Shown: positions 53,368 to 60,908 of the stretch, in pieces
Numbering within the stretch: position 1 is the stretch's first letter
How the letters are laid out: each line of letters starts with the position of its first letter
Source: Phocaeicola paurosaccharolyticus JCM 15092
GTDB taxonomy: Bacteria; Bacteroidota; Bacteroidia; Bacteroidales; Bacteroidaceae
NCBI RefSeq assembly: GCF_000613805.1
Contig: NZ_BAJR01000005.1
Location: 62,001 to 126,000, forward strand
Length of the DNA: 64,000 nucleotides
Direction: 5' to 3'
Notes under the pieces: model-generated
The model's database searches: none
The model's input: the letters and a program-made list of their open reading frames with translations, nothing else
What the model was told of the DNA's origin: nothing
Translations under genes and position numbers: made by a program

Positions 53368-54040
53368 CTCTATATTGATTTATAATATATTCTGCATAAT
53401 GGAAATCCTCTACGGTATCAATATCCACCTCTCCATATGGGTGATTCACAACAAAAGGATAAGCGGTTGGGCCTTCGATTATTTCCTGCAACAAGAGTTC
53501 CTTTTTCGTGATGTAAAGCAATCCGTTCTCATAGTAAAGTGGATCCATATCCTGACTGCGCATTCCAAACTTATAATTCCATGGAACAAACTTACCGTCA
53601 ATTATTTTACCCAACTTCTTCTCACTTCGATTAACAGTGAACAGGCTATCGTTATCACCCTTCTCTATAATATCAATCGCTTCTTTAAGAAGATTCTTGG
53701 GTCTCAACGGATTTGTCGCTTGTAACAATACAACAAAATCGAATTCAACACCTTTGTCTATAAGATACTGTACAGCATGCCTCATAGCAGATGCAGTAGT
53801 GGCATGATCTCCCGCAAACTCGGCAGGACGATCTATTATCTCAGCACCAGCAAGTTTACTAATACTCTTTATATCGTCGGCATCCGTCGAAACATAGGTT
53901 CCTACAATACAGGTATTCCTCAAAGAATATTCGATAGAATGACAAATAAGAGGAGAGCCATTAAGCACGCGAGTATTTTTACCAGGGAAACGCTTTGAAC
54001 CACCGCGTGCGGGGATAATTGATATATATTTGTATCTCAT
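53360..54040 (-). CDS. neuA: CMP-N-acylneuraminate cytidylyltransferase
   Basis: This enzyme of about 226 residues activates sialic acid with CTP. Features are the nucleotide loop IIPARGGSKRFPGKNTRVLNG, STDADDI, LLQATNPLR and the C-terminal VDIDTVEDFHYAE. The start at 54040 (MRYKYISIIPARG) is preferred; an upstream in-frame ATG at 54052 adds four residues. It overlaps nanE by 8 bp and leads the sialate gene group. Confidence 0.93.
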   Translation of the reverse strand: MRYKYISIIPARGGSKRFPGKNTRVLNGSPLICHSIEYSLRNTCIVGTYVSTDADDIKSISKLAGAEIIDRPAEFAGDHATTASAMRHAVQYLIDKGVEFDFVVLLQATNPLRPKNLLKEAIDIIEKGDNDSLFTVNRSEKKLGKIIDGKFVPWNYKFGMRSQDMDPLYYENGLLYITKKELLLQEIIEGPTAYPFVVNHPYGEVDIDTVEDFHYAEYIINQYRDE

Positions 54041-54105
54041 AGAACAAAACAAATAATTCTTAATAGTAATATTTCCTAATGTTATTCAGATTTGATAGAA
54101 ATAGT

Positions 54106-54375
54106 TTAGAACCTATCTTTACATGTATGAATATAAGCAATTCTTGACGCTTCCACAATTTCCCTAACATCATCGTGCAACTCAATCATGGAATCATAAT
54201 TGACTTGGTCTGAACTCCCAGATGCCCTGAATCGTATATCCACACCTCCCTGAACCTTGAGCGTCACGACAGGGTCGTCTGATTCCTCAACAGAAATCAG
54301 AATCCGCTTATCGTTCACAATGCGCTCGTAACCTAACAGCATTGCCAACTCGTTATGGAATCGCTCAATGTTCAT
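54106..54375 (-). CDS. Hypothetical small protein
   Basis: This 89-residue acidic protein begins MNIERFHNELAMLLGYERIV, with a central beta-rich part (VTLKVQGGVDIRFRA) and a helical C-terminus. There is no signal peptide or membrane helix. I do not recognise it. It sits between neuA and a DUF4145 gene and is not obviously linked to polysaccharide synthesis. Confidence 0.5.
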   Translation of the reverse strand: MNIERFHNELAMLLGYERIVNDKRILISVEESDDPVVTLKVQGGVDIRFRASGSSDQVNYDSMIELHDDVREIVEASRIAYIHTCKDRF

Positions 54376-54380
54376 CAGAT

Positions 54381-54407
54381 GTTAATTGTTAATTTGTTAA
54401 TTGTTAA
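54381..54407. repeat. AT-rich TTAATTGTTAA repeat
   Basis: Tandem and inverted copies of GTTAATT/TTAATTG occur in the gap upstream of the hypothetical gene at 54106. Such sequences are frequent in Bacteroidales intergenic DNA; function is unknown. Confidence 0.5.
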
Positions 54408-54482
54408 GTTTCAACTTTTAGATGTATTGTTCACCAAATCAGAAGATGTTAGATGGTTGATGGATGATGATAATTACTTTAT

Positions 54483-55337
54483 CTACTCCACTCTATATCC
54501 CTGACGGAATTTGCTTTCTGGTTTCTTGGGTAGAACTGAAAGGCGTGTGAACTTCTTATTGGCAATTCGTTGCTGCAATTCGTCTTCAAACTTATCTAAA
54601 TCCTCCTTACGGTACTTACGTTCGGGTAAGAACAAATAAACAGTTCCTTCATCGCCTTTTTTATGCTCATCTATACCTTTCTCCAACAGAGATTGGAAAT
54701 CATCATAGTTTTTGAAGCGATATTCAATAACTTCCTTGAACTTCTTATCTATGATATAGAGGTTATTCAAAATGTTGTTTATTACCTCCAATACGGTCAG
54801 CACATGCTCTCTGTCGGGCTTTTCCATCTGATGAGCAGATTCATTTCCCATAAATCTAGCTGCATGTAGGCGTTCGCAATCAAGAGCTGTTATTATACCT
54901 TTCTTGCTTAATTCGTCTATCTTCTTCTCAAGATTACCTTTTGTAATGCCTTTCTCAATGCACAAGGCCTCTATGGTTGCCCTAAAGCCAATGGACGCAA
55001 GAAGTAAACTTCCATTATTCAATGCCTCAACCGATTCACTATATGCCCTGGATATAAGAGAAGGAATCTCCCAAGAACGTAGGGGCTCAATGCTATTCTC
55101 CTTTACAGGATAAGCGGTATGAACAGGAATGATAACTTCATTGCCATCCTGATCATACTCTACATTACCTTCCTCAAATACCTCCAAGTCAAATGACACA
55201 TGGTCGCAACCACAGCACTTCACCACTCGATAAGTAGCACTATAGTAATAATCATCCTCAGGTGAAAGGTTTTTACCTTCTCCCAGAACTTGATGGTGCG
55301 TCCTATGTTTGCATACAGGGCAGTAACAGTCAATCAT
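54483..55337 (-). CDS. DUF4145-like protein with N-terminal zinc ribbon
   Basis: This 284-residue protein has an N-terminal zinc-ribbon pattern (CPVC near residue 6, CCGC near residue 41) and a helical DUF4145-like core (SESVEALNNGSLLLASIGFRATIEALCIEKGI, RLHAARFMGNESAHQ). DUF4145 proteins are of uncertain function and often occur near restriction or defence genes. It lies 9 bp after the GIY-YIG-like gene, so the two are probably co-transcribed. Not a known polysaccharide gene. Confidence 0.72.
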   Translation of the reverse strand: MIDCYCPVCKHRTHHQVLGEGKNLSPEDDYYYSATYRVVKCCGCDHVSFDLEVFEEGNVEYDQDGNEVIIPVHTAYPVKENSIEPLRSWEIPSLISRAYSESVEALNNGSLLLASIGFRATIEALCIEKGITKGNLEKKIDELSKKGIITALDCERLHAARFMGNESAHQMEKPDREHVLTVLEVINNILNNLYIIDKKFKEVIEYRFKNYDDFQSLLEKGIDEHKKGDEGTVYLFLPERKYRKEDLDKFEDELQQRIANKKFTRLSVLPKKPESKFRQGYRVE

Positions 55338-55346
55338 CTATATTTA

Positions 55347-55682
55347 CTATTGACCGCAGATAGGGCACATGTAATCACTCCCATCTGGTTTATCCGGATG
55401 AATTTTATTGTCTGAAGGCGTAAAGTCGTGATAGTTTCTACACTCTTTCTCATACGCCTCTTTAGCGCTTTTCGCATAAGAGTACTTAAAGCGCTTATAT
55501 TTTCCAATTCCATGCTTTATACGGTCATTCAAATCGCTATCTGCACGACCTACATAGTCCACATAGAAAGTGTTGTCCTTAACATAACCATATGCATAAT
55601 TACCTGGACTCGTTTTTGTTATTTGCTTATCTATCTCTTCTTTCGTGAGAGGATAAGACCCATTCATGTCTAATGATGCCAT
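55347..55682 (-). CDS. GIY-YIG-like nuclease-fold protein
   Basis: A protein of about 111 residues. YAYGYVKDNTFYVDYVGRADSDL resembles the GIY...YIG core with its conserved Arg, and SAKEAYEKECRNYHDF holds the expected Glu. The C-terminus DYMCPICGQ has a CxxC pair. The start at 55682 (MASLDMNGSYPL) is preferred; the frame is open upstream to 55769, but that part lies in a palindrome-containing intergenic stretch and is rich in Arg/Lys of no family. It is the first gene of a three-gene insert. Confidence 0.6.
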   Translation of the reverse strand: MASLDMNGSYPLTKEEIDKQITKTSPGNYAYGYVKDNTFYVDYVGRADSDLNDRIKHGIGKYKRFKYSYAKSAKEAYEKECRNYHDFTPSDNKIHPDKPDGSDYMCPICGQ

Positions 55683-55718
55683 ACTATCTTGTATATGTGG
55701 GTGACGCTTCTCTCTTTT

Positions 55719-55731
55719 GCGGCTTTGCCGC
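55719..55731. repeat. Short GC-rich hairpin
   Basis: GCGGC, TTT, GCCGC forms a 5-bp stem just upstream of the GIY-YIG-like start. There is no T-run on either strand, so it is not a clear terminator. Confidence 0.4.
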
Positions 55732-55790
55732 TTGGATAATCCAGCCGGTGACGGAGTATACGGAGCCACGGGCTGATATCTCTTTTCTTA

Positions 55791-55831
55791 GCTCCAGGCT
55801 CTATTGGGCAACGCCCAATTGTGCCTGGAGC
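55791..55831. repeat. 41-nt two-step perfect palindrome after wecC
   Basis: Outer arms GCTCCAGGC / GCCTGGAGC (9 bp) and inner arms ATTGGGC / GCCCAAT (7 bp) are separated by 3-nt bulges (TCT / TGT) around an AAC loop. The structure lies 19 bp past the wecC stop. No T-run follows on either strand, so a simple Rho-independent terminator is unlikely. It may be a recombination or repeat-element end, a processing site, or a transcript-stabilising hairpin. Confidence 0.75.
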
Positions 55832-55849
55832 GGTATGGATGAACTGTCT

Positions 55850-57073
55850 TTAGATGTGATACACACCCTCTAACGGGCAAATGTTATGGCAGTCAAGAAT
55901 TACCTTACCCTTCAGCTTATCCCAATTCTGTTTGATGTGGTCATGTTTAACCATGATGACAACCATATCAACCTCACTAAGGAACTGATCGAAGTCCAGA
56001 ATCTGGTTCTTCACTATCTCCTTCTGAGTGAAGAAAGGGTCAAAGGTCTTCAGCGGACGGGCCAAATGGCGCTCCTGAATGTCCAGCATCTGCAATGTAG
56101 GACTCTCGCGGATGTCATCCACATTCTCCTTATAGGTTAGACCATATAGACCCACCTTTCGGTTATCCGTAATGTTATGCTCTTCCATAATCTCATGGAT
56201 GCGCTCCAGCACAAACACGGGCTGGTAATCGTTGGTCTTCATGGACTCGTCAATCACCTTGGCCAGCTGGGGATAGTCTCCCACGAGGAACCAAGGGTCA
56301 ACAGAAATGCAGTGACCACCCACACCAGGGCCAGGCTGCAGGATATTCACGCGTGGGTGCATGTTACAAATCTTGATGATTTCATACACGTCCATATTGT
56401 CGTGGCGGCAAATGCGGCTCAGCTCGTTGGCAAATGCGATATTCACAGCACGGTACGTATTCTCAACCACCTTAGTCATTTCTGCAGTACGGATGTCTGT
56501 TACCACAATCTCACCCTGGCAGAAGCTGGCATAGTAGCTCTTCACCTTCTCACCAATCTCCTTGCTATCTGCACCAATAGTGCGGTTGTTATGGAGAAGT
56601 TCATACACCATATTGCCGGGAATGATACGCTCAGGAGCATGAACAAGGTTAATGTCCTCGCCAATCTTGAAACCATTCTCCTCAATCACAGGGCGTACGA
56701 ACTTATCAATGGTTCCAGGGCTAACAGTTGATTCGACTACAACGGTTGCACCTTTAGGGCAAACCTTCATCACTTCCTTAACGGCTGCAACTACATAGCA
56801 GGCATCTACCTTCTTTGAGAACTTGTCGTAAGGAGTAGGAACAGAGACAATGTACATATCTGTCTTCTGGTACTCCGCTGTGAACTTGATGCCTGCTTTA
56901 ACAGCAGCCTGGAACAGTTCATCCAAACCGTCCTCTTTGAAAGTTGTTTTACCAGCGTTGAGTGTTGCCACCAACTCTTTGTTATAATCCGTACCTATGA
57001 CTTCCACACCGTGAGAAGCCATCATCAATGCTGTGGGCAGTCCAATGTAGCCCAGTCCAATTACGTTAATCAT
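55850..57073 (-). CDS. wecC: UDP-N-acetyl-D-mannosamine dehydrogenase
   Basis: This 407-residue UDP-sugar dehydrogenase oxidises UDP-ManNAc to UDP-ManNAcA in two steps. It begins MINVIGLGYIGLPTALMMASHGVEVIGTD. The catalytic cysteine is in GPGVGGHCISVDPWFLV. The YGLTYKENVDDIRESPTLQ segment is in the C-terminal domain. It lies 34 bp after wecB, which makes its substrate. Local GC content is visibly higher than in the 42-51 kb genes. Confidence 0.95.
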   Translation of the reverse strand: MINVIGLGYIGLPTALMMASHGVEVIGTDYNKELVATLNAGKTTFKEDGLDELFQAAVKAGIKFTAEYQKTDMYIVSVPTPYDKFSKKVDACYVVAAVKEVMKVCPKGATVVVESTVSPGTIDKFVRPVIEENGFKIGEDINLVHAPERIIPGNMVYELLHNNRTIGADSKEIGEKVKSYYASFCQGEIVVTDIRTAEMTKVVENTYRAVNIAFANELSRICRHDNMDVYEIIKICNMHPRVNILQPGPGVGGHCISVDPWFLVGDYPQLAKVIDESMKTNDYQPVFVLERIHEIMEEHNITDNRKVGLYGLTYKENVDDIRESPTLQMLDIQERHLARPLKTFDPFFTQKEIVKNQILDFDQFLSEVDMVVIMVKHDHIKQNWDKLKGKVILDCHNICPLEGVYHI

Positions 57074-57107
57074 ATTACTTAATTGTTTTTATTCTATCGT
57101 TCATAAT

Positions 57108-58283
57108 TTACTTAACTTCGTATCTATCTACGGCTTCACCGTTGAGAGCACGTACAATACGGCTGCAAGCCTTGCCATCACCATAAGGATTAACGGCCTT
57201 ACTCATCTTCTCGTATGCAACAGCATTATCAAGGAGGGCGCTGACCTCATTAACAATCAAGTCGTGATTGGTACCCACCAGATGTACTGTACCGCTCTTC
57301 AAAGCCTCCGGGCGCTCGGTAGTGTCGCGCATCACCAGCACGGGCTTGCCGAGGCCGGGAGCCTCTTCCTGGATGCCGCCAGAGTCAGTCAGCACCACGG
57401 TCGATTTCTCCATCAGGTACACGAACTCTAAGTACTGCAGCGGCTCAATGAAGAAGAAGTTGGGACGGGTCAAGTCCTCACCAAACACCTCATGGATGGG
57501 TTTGCGAACGTTCGGATTCAGGTGCATAGGGTAAACGAAGTCCACATCAGGATACTTCTCTGAGAGGTCCTTCATGGCTGTAACCATAGAGATAAAACCC
57601 TCACCAAAGTTCTCGCGACGGTGACCAGTAATCAACACCAGCTTCTTGCCACCATCCAAACGAGTCACGTCATAACCCGCGTCAGCCAGCACCTTATCCT
57701 GCGCCTTAGCCAGGGCCGCATCATTCTTCAGCTTGTCCACCACCATGTGCAGCGCATCAATCACGGTGTTGCCAGTGACGAATATCTGCCCGTGCGCCTT
57801 CTCCTCCTTCAAATTGCTTTCAGAAAGCGGAGTCGGAGCAAAGTCGTAAGTGGCAATGCGGCCTGTTATCTGGCGGTTCATTTCCTCCGGCCAAGGAGAA
57901 TAGATGTTGTGCGTACGCAAGCCAGCCTCCACGTGACCCACGGGTATCTGCTGGTAGAATGCAGCCAGTGCAGCAGCTGTTGAAGTGGTGGTATCACCAT
58001 GCACCAGCACTACGTCCGGCTTGCACTGGGCAAACACGTCGCGCATACCCGTCAGCACACGAGCCGTCACGTCATACAGGTCCTGTCCCTGTTTCATGAT
58101 GTTCAGGTCATAGTCCGGCTTCACATCAAAGATGGTCAGTACCTGATCCAACATCTCTCTATGTTGACCAGTAACACAGACTATTGTTTCAAACTCATTC
58201 GGATGCTTTTGGAACTCTTTCACCAGCGGGCACATCTTGATGGCCTCCGGTCGGGTTCCGAACACTAACATTACTTTCTTCAT
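57108..58283 (-). CDS. wecB: UDP-N-acetylglucosamine 2-epimerase (non-hydrolysing)
   Basis: This 391-residue GT-B-like enzyme interconverts UDP-GlcNAc and UDP-ManNAc. Features are VMLVFGTRPEAIKMCPLVKEF, VHGDTTTSTAAALAAF, HVEAGLRTHN and LTDSGGIQEEAPGLGKPVLVMRDTTERPE. It is the non-hydrolysing form and pairs with wecC to give UDP-ManNAcA, a common sugar of capsules and enterobacterial common antigen. Confidence 0.96.
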   Translation of the reverse strand: MKKVMLVFGTRPEAIKMCPLVKEFQKHPNEFETIVCVTGQHREMLDQVLTIFDVKPDYDLNIMKQGQDLYDVTARVLTGMRDVFAQCKPDVVLVHGDTTTSTAAALAAFYQQIPVGHVEAGLRTHNIYSPWPEEMNRQITGRIATYDFAPTPLSESNLKEEKAHGQIFVTGNTVIDALHMVVDKLKNDAALAKAQDKVLADAGYDVTRLDGGKKLVLITGHRRENFGEGFISMVTAMKDLSEKYPDVDFVYPMHLNPNVRKPIHEVFGEDLTRPNFFFIEPLQYLEFVYLMEKSTVVLTDSGGIQEEAPGLGKPVLVMRDTTERPEALKSGTVHLVGTNHDLIVNEVSALLDNAVAYEKMSKAVNPYGDGKACSRIVRALNGEAVDRYEVK

Positions 58284-58578
58284 ATATCTTTGTTTTCTTA
58301 ATTTGTTCTAACTGACAGTATCGAACTGCATCGCCTAACGACCACCTGGGCAATCAGAAATTACTCAATTTAGTTAAAGAATCTTTCAAAACGTTTATTT
58401 GTGTTTTCTCATTAAACAGCAGGCTTTTCAGTTTCTCTCGGATTTTACCTTTACACGTCTGGATGTGTTTTTTCGTCATTTTTCCTCTTCGCCTCCGTCA
58501 TCATCCCTGTAGCCTTCATCCAAACCATCTCCGAAATTAACACTTGTTTACTCTCTTGGGATAAAGAATCTTAAAGCC

Positions 58579-58610
58579 CTTGCGTATTTGGGTAAAAAGT
58601 ACTACCTTTG
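58579..58610 (+). promoter_or_regulatory. Plus-strand Bacteroidetes-type promoter opposing the operon
   Basis: CTTG (58579-58582), a 20-bp spacer and TACCTTTG (58603-58610) fit the -33/-7 pattern (three of four bases in the -33 box). It points against the direction of the whole locus. A short hairpin (AGCC, AGAAA, GGCT) follows at 58621-58633. The rest of 58284-58578 is AT-rich and holds no supported gene. Confidence 0.45.
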
Positions 58611-58617
58611 TATAGAA

Positions 58618-58737
58618 ATGAGCCAGAAAGGCTTAATTTCCCGGATGTCTGATGAATGTCTGATAACTCTGGAAACGGTGTTTTCGTTTTACACTCAGTA
58701 TCAGGCTGTTATGCGGAAGTTCACATTAGCTGAATAA
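58618..58737 (+). CDS. Possible 39-residue open frame downstream of the opposing promoter
   Basis: An ATG 8 bp after the TACCTTTG box opens a 39-codon frame (MSQKGLISRMSDECLITLET...). It ends inside the 3' end of the neuB gene on the other strand. I do not recognise it. It could be a small peptide, the 5' remnant of a lost gene, or chance. No ribosome-binding site is visible. Confidence 0.25.
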   Translation: MSQKGLISRMSDECLITLETVFSFYTQYQAVMRKFTLAE

Positions 58738-59714
58738 TCTTTATTAGCTCTTGTACCGATAACCTCATTCCAACGCATTGGAGAAATACCTGTACCAGGA
58801 CGCTTTACGGTTATGTTTTCTTCTGTAAGCAATTCACCTTTTTTGATAATACAAGCAGCTACTATACTTTTGCGAGCAACAGCAATATTTGCATATTCAG
58901 ATAATGTAACTTTCTTCTCACCATTTCCCAAAGCCATTTCGATATTACGAATAGCGCTAACCATAGCCTTCAATTCTGCAGGCTCAAGTGAAGCCTTATG
59001 ATCAGGTCCTGGAAGATTGCGATTGAGAGTAAAGTGTTTCTCTATAACTGTTGCTCCAAGGGCAACAGACGCAATAGGAACTTCGATTCCACAAGTATGA
59101 TCTGAATATCCTACATTTACTTCAAAATTGTTCTTGATGGTCAACATTGCTCTGAGATTTACATCCTCAAAAGGTGTTGGGTATTGTGTGTTACAATGAA
59201 GAATTGTGATCTGCTCTTTGCTTACGCCATATTCGTTCAATACATTAATAGCATTCTGAATATCCTGCGCAACGCTCATACCTGTTGACATAATAATATT
59301 TTCCTTATATTTTGCAATCTTACGAATAAAAGGGTAGTTGGTGATTTCGCCTGAAGGTATCTTCCAGAGGTTCAACCCCAATGAATGCAGATAACCAATG
59401 CTTTCTAAATCAAAAGCAGTTGACCAGAAACGAATACCTTTCTCTTTACAGTAAGCAATAAGTTCTTGATGATCCTCATGAGAGAGCTCCAATTTCTTGA
59501 GCATATCATATTGTGACTCATTACCATCTCCAATATTCTGCGTCTGATATTCGGCCTTCTTAGCACCCCTAGAAACCAATTTATCAGCCTTGAATGTCTG
59601 AAACTTTATTATGTCAGCACCAGCCTCTACAGCAACATCCACCAATTTCTTGGCAATCTCCATAGAACCATTGTGGTTGACACCTGCTTCAGCTATGATT
59701 AATATATGTGCCAT
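58701..59714 (-). CDS. neuB: N-acylneuraminate/legionaminate synthase (NeuB family, bacterial type)
   Basis: This 337-residue NeuB-family synthase condenses PEP with a free N-acyl (di)amino hexose. It begins IIAEAGVNHNGSMEIAKKLVDVAVEAGADIIKFQTFKADKLVS, with TQYPTPFEDVNLRAM, EKHFTLNRNLPGPDHKASLEP and a C-terminal SAF domain. It lacks the NANS-like GKTYGEHK segment of the other synthase at 51611. The last eight residues (NVNFRITA) do not resemble the usual family end and may be new sequence past a junction. It is adjacent to neuD and a legC fragment, so legionaminate or a related nonulosonate is likely. Confidence 0.88.
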   Translation of the reverse strand: MAHILIIAEAGVNHNGSMEIAKKLVDVAVEAGADIIKFQTFKADKLVSRGAKKAEYQTQNIGDGNESQYDMLKKLELSHEDHQELIAYCKEKGIRFWSTAFDLESIGYLHSLGLNLWKIPSGEITNYPFIRKIAKYKENIIMSTGMSVAQDIQNAINVLNEYGVSKEQITILHCNTQYPTPFEDVNLRAMLTIKNNFEVNVGYSDHTCGIEVPIASVALGATVIEKHFTLNRNLPGPDHKASLEPAELKAMVSAIRNIEMALGNGEKKVTLSEYANIAVARKSIVAACIIKKGELLTEENITVKRPGTGISPMRWNEVIGTRANKDYSANVNFRITA

Positions 59715-60352
59715 TATTTCGCTCTTACTTTAATGATAGCAGGATTGCCTGCATAAATACCTTTTTCAGATATTGATTTTCTAACAACAGAACCTGAACC
59801 TACAACAATATCTTCACCTATAGAAATGCAATTGGCCAATACTGATTGACTACCAATGAATACTCGCTCACCAATCTTGCAGTCTCCATTGACCATAGTG
59901 CCCGTAGAAATGTGACATTGGTCACTAATATATGCATCATGTTCAATGTTTACAAAGGTGTTGATGATAACATTGTTACCAATTTGTGCACCAGCATTAA
60001 CGAATGCATTATGCATGACAACTGTGCCCTCACCTATTGTTGCATATTTAGAAACGTATGCAGTTGAAGCAACAACAGTTGCCAACTTGCCACCAGCCTC
60101 TTTCACCTTATTGAATAACTTTATACGGATGGTCGGGTTCTTAATGAAGCCAATAGTAATTACGAATTCTGCTTTATAAACATAAGCAGGAATGTCATCA
60201 TCAGTACCAATGATCTTATGACCAGGGAGCACTTCATTGCCCACATCCTCAAGCATATCAAGAATGCCAAGGATGCTGTAGCCAGCACTCTCGGCCACCT
60301 CAATCACTGACTTGCAGTGACCGCCACCACCAATAAGTATTAAGGGCCTCAT
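59714..60352 (-). CDS. neuD: NeuD/PglD-type sugar N/O-acetyltransferase
   Basis: This 212-residue protein has an N-terminal PglD-like nucleotide-sugar-binding region (LILIGGGGHCKSVIEVAESAGY) and a C-terminal hexapeptide beta-helix (IGEGTVVMHNAFVNAGAQIGNN, IGERVFIGSQSVLANC, IYAGNPAIIKVRAK). It acetylates a nonulosonate or its precursor. It shares one base with both the upstream chimeric gene and the downstream neuB, indicating tight coupling. Confidence 0.9.
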   Translation of the reverse strand: MRPLILIGGGGHCKSVIEVAESAGYSILGILDMLEDVGNEVLPGHKIIGTDDDIPAYVYKAEFVITIGFIKNPTIRIKLFNKVKEAGGKLATVVASTAYVSKYATIGEGTVVMHNAFVNAGAQIGNNVIINTFVNIEHDAYISDQCHISTGTMVNGDCKIGERVFIGSQSVLANCISIGEDIVVGSGSVVRKSISEKGIYAGNPAIIKVRAK

Positions 60353-60890
60353 TATTCCTGTGATAAATCAGAAGGACGTACAGAACTTGGAATATTGACT
60401 ACACAATCGGCGAACCATATGGTATTCTTGAGGCCATCGTTCTCGCAGTTCTCGAACATTGGCAGACGGTTCATGAGCTCCCAAATAGGACGTGTCATGA
60501 CGCCATTGTCATTTGTTTGCTGGAGGAAGTCTAGCTGAGCATCTTTATCCTTGAGGATAACTGCATTGAGCCAGTAGTTAGAGAAGGTGTCCTGTGAATC
60601 TACGAAGAACTCGATATCTAATACATTCTTGAAGTATGCCTCATATTCAACAGCAACTTTTCGCTTGCTCTCTATGTACTTTTCAATGTTTGCCTTAAGG
60701 TCAGCCAAAAGATCCTTATCCTTCCACTTCTTGCCAATAATAACAGAACCTACACATGCAATAGGAACCTTCTCGTCTAGCTCATAGGAGAAAACGTTTA
60801 CACGATGCCCCATCTCTCAGCGGTACGCTTGAAATGATTGGCAACCGAAACGCGTTTTGCTCCACCTAAGAATAATATATTGATATCCAT
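60352..60890 (-). pseudogene. ATP-grasp / LegC aminotransferase chimera (fusion by deletion, also frameshifted)
   Basis: About 179 residues if restored. The first about 65 residues (MDINILFLGGAKRVSVANHF, then RVNVFSYELDEKVPIACVG and IIGKKWKD) match the start of an ATP-grasp protein. The last about 105 (ESKRKVAVEYEAYFKNVL, NGVMTRPIWELMNRLPM, CVVNIPSSVRPSD) match the C-terminal end of LegC-type PLP aminotransferases. Catalytic parts of both are missing. The junction lies near 60670-60700. One base is also lost near 60814-60818 (GAGAGATG). Either a real deletion fused two neighbouring genes, or the assembly collapsed here. Alone it cannot be a functional enzyme of either kind. Confidence 0.75.
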
Positions 60891-60908
60891 GACCTATTAT
60901 TAATATTA

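Noticed and set aside
55683-55769. Upstream extension of the GIY-YIG-like gene
   Set aside because: The added residues are basic and unlike the family, and the stretch contains hairpin sequence; the ATG at 55682 fits better.
56177-56731. A 184-codon plus-strand open frame over wecC
   Set aside because: It is antisense to a conserved dehydrogenase and rich in His/Leu as expected from a shadow frame.
58618-58737. Calling the 39-codon frame a real protein
   Set aside because: No homologue recognised, no ribosome-binding site, and overlap with neuB; kept only as a low-confidence feature.
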